Shown: positions 38,918 through 44,955 of the stretch, piece by piece
How positions within the stretch are numbered: the stretch's first letter is position 1
How the letters are laid out: each line of letters starts with the position of its first letter
Assembly (NCBI GenBank): GCA_023263845.1
Contig: JALQUH010000227.1
Span: 1 to 44,955 of the forward strand
Length of the DNA stretch: 44,955 bases
DNA from: Candidatus Nanopelagicales bacterium
GTDB lineage: Bacteria; Actinomycetota; Actinomycetes; S36-B12
Reading direction: 5' to 3'
Notes under the pieces: generated by a model
The model's input: only the letters and a program-made list of their open reading frames with translations
Told to the model about the DNA's origin: nothing
Databases searched by the model: none
Translations under genes and position numbers: made by a program

Positions 38918-39802
38918 GTGGCCACAGCGGGCGAGTGGGTACAGGGTGCGCGCCCTCGCACCCTGGGCGCCGCGGCAGCCCCAATCGTCATCGGCACTGG
39001 GGTGGCGGCCGCCGAGGACTCGCTCAATCTGGGATTCGCCGCCCTTGCCTTGATCGTCATGGTGGCCGCACAGGTCGGCGTCAACTACGCCAATGACTAC
39101 TCCGACGGCGTACGCGGCACGGATCAGGCGCGCGTGGGCCCGGTACGCCTGGTGGGCCAAGGGCTCGCCGCCGCCCCGCAGGTCAAGGCGGCCGCGGTGG
39201 CCGCTCTGCTCTTGAGTGCACTGTGCGGCCTGGCGCTGGTGGGCCTCAGCGAGCACTGGTGGCTACTGCTCCCGGGCGCGGTGTCCATCGCGGCCGCCTG
39301 GTTGTACACCGGCGGCCCCAAGCCCTACGGCTACCTCGGGCTTGGCGAGGTGGCCGTGTTCGTCTTCTTCGGGCTCGTCCCGGTGCTCGGAACCACCTAC
39401 GTCCAGACCTCGACGTTTCCCGCGGCCGCGTGGTTAGGCGGCATCGGCGTCGGCGCATTGTCGTGCGCGATCCTGGTCGCCAACAACCTGCGCGACATCC
39501 CCACCGATCGTGAGGCCGGCAAGAACACGCTCGCCGTTCGCATCGGGGACCGCTCGACGCGACTGCTGTACATCGCCCTGCTCGTCGCAGCGTTCATCGT
39601 CGTTCCCGTGGTCGCGGTGCCACATGGATTGAGCCTCACCTACGCCTGGCTTGGCCTGCTCGCTTTCCCCCTCGGCGTGCCGCCGGCGCTCGCCGTGTTA
39701 CGCGGGGTTGGTGGGCGTGCCCTCGTCCCCGTCCTGCAGATGACCGGACTGTTGACCCTCGCCTACGGAGTGCTGCTCGGGGTCGGCATCGGGCTGTCCT
39801 GA
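38918..39802 (+). CDS. menA: 1,4-dihydroxy-2-naphthoate polyprenyltransferase
   Basis: GARPRTLGAAAAPIVIGTG, VNYANDYSDGVRGTD, NNLRDIPTDREAGKNTLAVRIG; GTG start after GGGAAGGAAGAG. Confidence 0.94.
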   Translation: MATAGEWVQGARPRTLGAAAAPIVIGTGVAAAEDSLNLGFAALALIVMVAAQVGVNYANDYSDGVRGTDQARVGPVRLVGQGLAAAPQVKAAAVAALLLSALCGLALVGLSEHWWLLLPGAVSIAAAWLYTGGPKPYGYLGLGEVAVFVFFGLVPVLGTTYVQTSTFPAAAWLGGIGVGALSCAILVANNLRDIPTDREAGKNTLAVRIGDRSTRLLYIALLVAAFIVVPVVAVPHGLSLTYAWLGLLAFPLGVPPALAVLRGVGGRALVPVLQMTGLLTLAYGVLLGVGIGLS

Positions 39803-40060
39803 CAGCGGCGACTCTTCGTCGAAGTCCTCGGCGGTCCGGCTCTTCTCGATCCGCTCGTCGATGCGCCGGAAGACGCCGGCCACCTTGTTGCCCGCCCGAT
39901 CGCGGGGCCGGTCGAGTAAGACGACGCTGATGACGCCAGAGACAAGAAGGGCAATCACCACGGCCATGAGACCGCGGAGCGGCGTCACCGCCTGCAGGAG
40001 CAGCCACACCGCAGCCAGGAGGGCCAGGCGAAGCCCCGTGTAGATGGCAATGTCCCGCAC
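39698..40060 (-). CDS. DUF4229-like small membrane protein
   Basis: Two TM segments (YTGLRLALLAAVWLLLQAV; LMAVVIALLVSGVISVVLLDRPRD) plus acidic tail; GTG start with TACGGT-N6 spacing. Confidence 0.65.
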   Translation of the reverse strand: MRDIAIYTGLRLALLAAVWLLLQAVTPLRGLMAVVIALLVSGVISVVLLDRPRDRAGNKVAGVFRRIDERIEKSRTAEDFDEESPLSGQPDADPEQHSVGEGQQSGHLQDGDEGTPTNPA

Positions 40061-40066
40061 CCCTCA

Positions 40067-40072
40067 ACCGTA
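40067..40072 (-). promoter_or_regulatory. -10 hexamer TACGGT, 6 nt from the GTG at 40060 (leaderless)
   Basis: Minus strand TACGGT-tgaggg-GTG. Confidence 0.45.
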
Positions 40073-40176
40073 GGCAGCGCGGGCGAGAATCAGCCACCTG
40101 GGGTTATCGTGGTGGCCACGAACCAGCCCCGCTGTGGTTGCCAGGCCCACCGTCACTGCTCGAAAAGGAGGCACAG

Positions 40177-40494
40177 ATGCTCAGGGTTGCCCTTGTGCTG
40201 CTCGGCCTCGCCGTCTACATCTGGTTCGTCGTGGACGTCCTGCGGACCCCCGGCGCGAGCACACGGACATTGCCCAAATTCGTCTGGCTGCTCATCGTGG
40301 TCCTGCTGCCGCTGCTCGGGGGCGTCATCTGGCTCCTGGCGGGCCGGCCGAAGAGCGATCGGCGCGGACGCCGACGTCGTCGGGGGCCCATCGCTCCGGA
40401 CGACAACCCGGCGTTCCTTCGGCAGATCGGCGATGACGCGTGGGCGGAGAAGATGCGACGTCGTCGCGAAACCGACGGCCAAGCCCCTGCATAG
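40177..40494 (+). CDS. PLDc_N-type small membrane protein
   Basis: MLRVALVLLGLAVYIWFVVDVLRTP...FVWLLIVVLLPLLGGVIWLLAGRP; ATG 40177 preceded by aaaggagg. Confidence 0.8.
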   Translation: MLRVALVLLGLAVYIWFVVDVLRTPGASTRTLPKFVWLLIVVLLPLLGGVIWLLAGRPKSDRRGRRRRRGPIAPDDNPAFLRQIGDDAWAEKMRRRRETDGQAPA

Positions 40495-40497
40495 TCA

Positions 40498-40534
40498 CCT
40501 GTCGTTGCTCCCACTCGACGGGACAAGCGACAAG
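40498..40534. terminator. Imperfect hairpin between convergent PLDc_N and ccsB genes
   Basis: cctgtcgttgctccc / gggacaagcgacaag around actcgac loop, 11/15 paired. Confidence 0.45.
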
Positions 40535-40537
40535 AAG

Positions 40538-41524
40538 CTACATGCCGGAGTAGGAGTGCAGGGAGTTGACGAAGAGGTTGACTCCGAAGTAGTTCACCAG
40601 CAGCGCCACGAAGCCGAGGATCGAGATGTACGCCGCCCGGCGCCCACGCCAACCAGCCGTCGCCCGCGCGTGCAGGTACCCGGCGTAGATCACCCACGTG
40701 ATGAAAGCCCAGGTCTCCTTGGGATCCCAGCCCCAGTAGCGGCCCCAGGCGTTCTCCGCCCAGATCGCCCCGCTGATCACCGCGAAGGTCCACAGTGGGA
40801 ATGCGAACGCGACGATGCGGTACGCCAGCGTGTCCAGTCGCGCGGCGTCCGGCAACTTGGCCACCATTCCGCGCACAGCATCGCGCCGTTCGGCACGATC
40901 ACGCCACAGGTAGAGCACAGTGATCAACGTCGACACCGTGAAGGCGCCGGCGCAGATCACGGCAGCAGATACGTGAATGACCAACCACCACGACTTCAAC
41001 GCCGGGACGAGTTGAGCGGCTTCGGTATAGAGAACCGTGACGGCGAGACCCAGACTCAGCAGCGTGATCCCGACGACGGGAAGGCCGAGCCAACGCACAT
41101 CGCGTCGCAGCGACACAACGAGGAAGACCACGAGGATACCGAGCGACATGGTGAGCGAAAACTCGTACATATTGCCCCACGGCACCCGCTCGGCCCAGAT
41201 GCCGCGAAGAACAACCCCCACCAGGAGTAGTCCGGTCGCCAGCCAGGTGAGCGACATGCCGATGTTGCCGGCACGTCGACCGGGCTCCGGCTGCTCGGCG
41301 ACATGGAGCGCATGGTCGCCCGCGGCGCGTGCGTCATCGAACGTCGAGTCAGGACCACCGGCGCCGATGCCGACGGGGACGACCTGAGGTGTGGCCGCCG
41401 AGAGGCCGACTCGGCGGCCGCGCGCCGCGAAGCCCGCCGCGAAGGCAATGAGGGCCATGATGAGAACGAACATCGCCGAGTAGACAGCCATGTTGCTCCA
41501 CTGAGCCAGCGTGGTGGCACTCAT
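40538..41524 (-). CDS. ccsB: System II c-type cytochrome biogenesis protein CcsB/CcsA (ResC)
   Basis: WAENAWGRYWGWDPKETWAFITWVIYAGYLHAR (WWD domain) and conserved His-containing TMs. Confidence 0.93.
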   Translation of the reverse strand: MSATTLAQWSNMAVYSAMFVLIMALIAFAAGFAARGRRVGLSAATPQVVPVGIGAGGPDSTFDDARAAGDHALHVAEQPEPGRRAGNIGMSLTWLATGLLLVGVVLRGIWAERVPWGNMYEFSLTMSLGILVVFLVVSLRRDVRWLGLPVVGITLLSLGLAVTVLYTEAAQLVPALKSWWLVIHVSAAVICAGAFTVSTLITVLYLWRDRAERRDAVRGMVAKLPDAARLDTLAYRIVAFAFPLWTFAVISGAIWAENAWGRYWGWDPKETWAFITWVIYAGYLHARATAGWRGRRAAYISILGFVALLVNYFGVNLFVNSLHSYSGM

Positions 41525-43062
41525 CGCGACACCGGTTTCCCTTCGGCGAGGATGTCGACCAACTCGGTGACATCGGGTTCGAGGTCCGCATCGTCACTGC
41601 GCATGAGGCCAGCAACCTGTACAACGGTATCCCCCTGGGCATTCCCGGTGACTCGGACCCACACGCGGCGCCTGCGGACGAAAAGCGACAGCATGAGGCC
41701 AACGAGAGCCAGCATGGAACTGATGAGGGCGGGCTCCTTGCCCGGATCGTGCGCGATCTGGAACGACGCCCAGCGCTGAATGCCGGCGAACTCAATGGAG
41801 CCGGTGCCCTCAGGCAACTCCCACACATCGCCGGGCCGCAGGGATTCCAGCCCAAGCTGGGTCATATTGGCGGTATCAAGCCGGTAGATGCTCTGCGGCA
41901 CACCCGAGTCCAGGCCGAGGTCCCCGGTCCACGCGGACATGAAGACTGCCGGGTCATCCGGAGCGGGGAATATCGAATGCGGGCCGCGGATCTCATCGAC
42001 GGCTGCTGTCGGCAAGAACAGGCCCTGGATCCCGAGAGCGGGCCGCGCATCGGGAGCTTTGACCACACCCGTGGAGGTGAAGTTGCCATCCTGCGGCAAG
42101 AAGACCACACCCTGGTCGTTCACGACCCGACCGAGCGCATCGCGTACGACGAGCACGGGGGCGTATCCGTGGCCAACGAGAAAGACCTTCGCCCCATCGA
42201 CGAGCAGTGGTTCGTTGACGCGGATCGTCTGCCCCTGCGGTTCGGCTCCGGGCATGGGGTAGACGGTGACCTCGGCCTCGAATAGACGTGGTGAACCACG
42301 CTGCGACGAATCCCGCTCGAACTCCACTCGGAACTCGTCAAGGGTGAAGGCAAACGGTGGGAGATTGTCGGGGTTCACCAACCTCCCGCCGCCCCACGCG
42401 TCGTACTGGGTGAGTGTGTCCGAGAAGCCGGTGCCTTGACGCACGATGACGTTGCCGCGCCAGCCAAACAATGCGCCATAGGCAACGGAAATGAGAAGCG
42501 CTACGAGTGCGACGTGAAACAGCAGGTTGCCGGTCTCTCGCAGATAGCCCTTCTCCGCGGCCACCCAACCGTCGCCGCTGGCTACGCGCCACCGTCGGGC
42601 TCGCAATCCGTCGGCGACCGACTGCAGCACCTGCTCCGGCAGGCGAGCATCTGTCATTGATCGGAAGCCCGCCAGCCGATCCAGTCGCCGGGGCGCGGCC
42701 GGGGGCACGCTGCGCAGCGCGCGCAGGTGCGTCATGGTGCGTGGGAGCACGCACCCCATCAGCGATATGAAGAGCAGTAGATAGACAGCGGCGAACCAGG
42801 GGGCGGCGTACACGTCGAAGAACCCCAACCGCTCCAGCAGGGGGCCCCAGGTCGGGTTGTTCTCGATCCAGTCGTCGACGCGAATCGGGTCGGTGCCGTT
42901 CTGTGGGAGGACTGACCCGGGGATCGACGCGATCGCGAGGAGGAAGAGCAGGATCAGGGCGATGCGCATGCTCGTCAGTTGCCGCCAGGCCCAGCGCAAG
43001 AATCCGCCGGTCCCCATCGGTGGCAGTGGCGCCGCACTTTCGCTCGTCAGCGTCTGGGTCAT
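41521..43062 (-). CDS. resB: Cytochrome c biogenesis protein ResB
   Basis: MTQTLTSESAAPLPPMGTGGFLRWAWRQLTSMRIALILLFLLAIASIPGSVLPQ; start ATG 43062 overlaps the ccdA stop; the upstream part of the 742-aa ORF is spurious. Confidence 0.93.
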   Translation of the reverse strand: MTQTLTSESAAPLPPMGTGGFLRWAWRQLTSMRIALILLFLLAIASIPGSVLPQNGTDPIRVDDWIENNPTWGPLLERLGFFDVYAAPWFAAVYLLLFISLMGCVLPRTMTHLRALRSVPPAAPRRLDRLAGFRSMTDARLPEQVLQSVADGLRARRWRVASGDGWVAAEKGYLRETGNLLFHVALVALLISVAYGALFGWRGNVIVRQGTGFSDTLTQYDAWGGGRLVNPDNLPPFAFTLDEFRVEFERDSSQRGSPRLFEAEVTVYPMPGAEPQGQTIRVNEPLLVDGAKVFLVGHGYAPVLVVRDALGRVVNDQGVVFLPQDGNFTSTGVVKAPDARPALGIQGLFLPTAAVDEIRGPHSIFPAPDDPAVFMSAWTGDLGLDSGVPQSIYRLDTANMTQLGLESLRPGDVWELPEGTGSIEFAGIQRWASFQIAHDPGKEPALISSMLALVGLMLSLFVRRRRVWVRVTGNAQGDTVVQVAGLMRSDDADLEPDVTELVDILAEGKPVSR

Positions 43063-43841
43063 AGCAGCGTCTCGAAGGACGGGGCGATCGTGCGCATCCA
43101 CACGGTGATGTCGTTCCACAGGCCGGTAACGAGGAGGACGCCGATCAGCACCAGGAGACCGCCACCGATTCGCATGATGGCAGCGTAATGACGGCGTACC
43201 CAGGCCACGGTGCCCGCCATTTGTCGGAACGCGAGTCCGAGAACGATGAAGGGGAGCCCGAGCCCGAGGCAGTAGACCAGGGACAGCAGTGCCCCCCGCG
43301 CGGCGCTGGCCTCGGTGAAGGCCAGGCTCTGCACCGCGGTGAGGGCCGGGCCGATGCACGGTGACCAGCCGATGCCGAAGAGCACCCCGAGGACGGGAGC
43401 CCCCCAGACGGAGTACGACGGCATGCGATGCAGCCGCCACTCCCGCTGCAAACCAGGGACCAACCCCATGAAGCCCAAGCCCATGACGATGACGAGAACC
43501 CCGAGTATGCGCGTGATGACGTCCTGCCACTGCAGGAGCACCGCCCCCAAACTTCCGAAGAGGACGCCGTAGGAGACGAACACGACCGAAAACCCGAGGA
43601 CGAACAGCACACTGCCGAGGAGCACCCGACTCTTGACCGCGACCTTCAGGCCGCCCGGTGAGCCACCCTCCTCTGCCTCCCCGGCGATCTCGGCACCGGT
43701 CAGGCCGGTGACGTAGGACAGGTAGCCCGGCGCGAGCGGAAGGACGCACGGGCTGATGAAGGACACGACACCGGCCGAAAAGGCCAGCAGCATCGCCAGA
43801 ATGAGGCTGCCACTGGCGACGGTCTCGGTCACTCCATCCAC
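43059..43841 (-). CDS. ccdA: CcdA/DsbD-type thiol-disulfide transmembrane protein
   Basis: FSAGVVSFISPCVLPLAPGYLSYVTG and FGIGWSPCIGPAL paired-cysteine TMs. Confidence 0.93.
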   Translation of the reverse strand: MDGVTETVASGSLILAMLLAFSAGVVSFISPCVLPLAPGYLSYVTGLTGAEIAGEAEEGGSPGGLKVAVKSRVLLGSVLFVLGFSVVFVSYGVLFGSLGAVLLQWQDVITRILGVLVIVMGLGFMGLVPGLQREWRLHRMPSYSVWGAPVLGVLFGIGWSPCIGPALTAVQSLAFTEASAARGALLSLVYCLGLGLPFIVLGLAFRQMAGTVAWVRRHYAAIMRIGGGLLVLIGVLLVTGLWNDITVWMRTIAPSFETLL

Positions 43842-43850
43842 TTGGACACT

Positions 43851-44456
43851 TTATGCATCGTTCGGGGCTGGCGCCGCGTTGAGAGCACCTTCGATGAGGC
43901 CACGCAGCGTGGGCTCGCTGATCCGGCCGAGGATGCGTCCCGCCACACGCCCATCGGCATCGACAATCAAGGTCGAGGGGATGGCCTGCGGCGGCAGAGT
44001 GTCAGCGAACAGCAGTTGCAGTCGACCGTCGGTATCGATGACGTTCGGGTAGGTGATGCCATAGGCGTCGATGAAGGCCAGCGCCGCGGCATCCGTGTCT
44101 CGGGTGTCGAGCCCGACGAACTGCACACCCTGATCGGCGAACTCCTCCCACAGGGATTGAAGTTCGGGCGCCTCCGCGCGGCAGGGCGCACACCAGGACG
44201 CCCAGACGTTGAGAACGACAACGTCCCCACGATGGTCGGCAAGCCGGAAGGTCCCGCCCTCCACAGTTGGCCCGATGAGGTCCGGAGCAGGCTGCCGAGC
44301 CGCCACGTCGAGCAGCACGATGGAACCGTCACCCGCCACGAAGCCGGTGCCACTCTCGGCCGCCCCCCCACCGCAGGCCGCGAGTACGGCGGTCAGCGCC
44401 AGAGCACCGACGACGTACCCGGGGCGCGGCAATCTAGGCACCGCGGCCCTTGGCAC
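43851..44456 (-). CDS. TlpA/ResA-like thioredoxin lipoprotein
   Basis: Lipobox LAAC|GGG; VVLNVWASWCAPCRAEAPELQ active site. Confidence 0.93.
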   Translation of the reverse strand: MPRAAVPRLPRPGYVVGALALTAVLAACGGGAAESGTGFVAGDGSIVLLDVAARQPAPDLIGPTVEGGTFRLADHRGDVVVLNVWASWCAPCRAEAPELQSLWEEFADQGVQFVGLDTRDTDAAALAFIDAYGITYPNVIDTDGRLQLLFADTLPPQAIPSTLIVDADGRVAGRILGRISEPTLRGLIEGALNAAPAPNDA

Positions 44457-44955
44457 CGGGCAGGAGGTCCGCGGCCGGCTCGCTGTAACTCACGCGCGCC
44501 AAGCGGTCACCGTCGAACTCGAAGGACGTCAGGGACGCCAGGGAACATTCGCGCTTGCGCGGGTCATGCCACAGGCGCCGGTTCTCGGCGTGCAGGCGAG
44601 CGATCCAGATCGGCAGCTGATGGCTGACCACGACCGTCTCGTGCCCGCGAGCCTCATTGCGCGCGTCGCGAATGGCCGCGGTCATGCGATCGGCCAACTC
44701 GTCGTAGGGCTCGCCCCAGGACGGCGTGAAGGGGTTCCACAGGTGTCGCCATGCCCGAGGCTGACGAAGCACTCCGTCCCCGACACCGACCCGTTCGCCC
44801 TCGAACACATTGGCGGCCTCGATGACCCGCGGGTCGCTGACGATCTCCAGCCCGTGGGCCTGCGCAATGGGTCCTGCGGTTTCCTGCGCGCGGTCCAGGG
44901 GCGAGGCCACCACCCGCACGACGTCACGCTCAGCCATGGCCTGCGCCACTCGGTC
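44434..44955 (-). CDS. Histidine phosphatase (phosphoglycerate mutase) family protein, N-terminus beyond the window
   Basis: VVASPLDRAQETAGPIAQ, GHETVVVSHQLPI; frame open to the right edge, RHG motif outside. Confidence 0.85.
   Translation of the reverse strand, partial: DRVAQAMAERDVVRVVASPLDRAQETAGPIAQAHGLEIVSDPRVIEAANVFEGERVGVGDGVLRQPRAWRHLWNPFTPSWGEPYDELADRMTAAIRDARNEARGHETVVVSHQLPIWIARLHAENRRLWHDPRKRECSLASLTSFEFDGDRLARVSYSEPAADLLPGAKGRGA

Noticed and set aside
43063-43749. N-terminal 229-aa extension of the resB ORF
   Set aside because: Out-of-frame reading of ccdA; the true resB start is ATG 43062 overlapping the ccdA stop.
1-44955. CRISPR arrays, phage, integrase/transposase, toxin-antitoxin or other defence systems, tRNA/rRNA
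   Set aside because: No regularly spaced repeats, recombinase motifs, defence-gene motifs or RNA gene signatures recognised by eye; would need tRNAscan-SE, Infernal and DefenseFinder to exclude formally.

Overview
High-GC actinobacterial-type chromosome segment, densely coding, with no tRNA/rRNA, CRISPR array or transposase recognised by eye. Order: (1) partial LemA-like gene at the left edge and a small lipoprotein; (2) compact kynurenine (tryptophan catabolism) operon kynA-kynU-formamidase-like-amnD/RidA-HAAO-ACMSD-KMO (854-7199, +), with a near-perfect 23-bp palindrome in its only sizeable gap; (3) orphan three-gene nuoB/nuoC/nuoI-like set (7237-8428, -) divergent from a 2-oxoacid:ferredoxin oxidoreductase korAB (8536-11457, +), then rarD; (4) a GAF-like/LuxR-HTH regulator; (5) a polyprenyl diphosphate synthase at the end of a complete 14-gene nuoA-N operon (14616-30166, -), preceded by menG/ubiE; (6) menaquinone genes menF, menD, menC, menB, menE, menA, with a TetR-ACT-GNAT-like multidomain protein gene between menF and menD; (7) System II cytochrome c maturation genes (ccsB, resB, ccdA, tlpA) and a partial histidine phosphatase. 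Most notable points: the orphan NuoBCI module sharing a divergent promoter region with korAB (a possible ferredoxin-to-complex-I/quinone link), the TetR-ACT-GNAT fusion with a cluster of TGACGTC motifs at its start, the palindrome inside the kyn operon, a 12-bp inverted repeat upstream of the LuxR regulator, and a recurrent TANNNT-N6/7-start (leaderless) promoter layout. All functional calls come from reading motifs in the translations; no searches were run.
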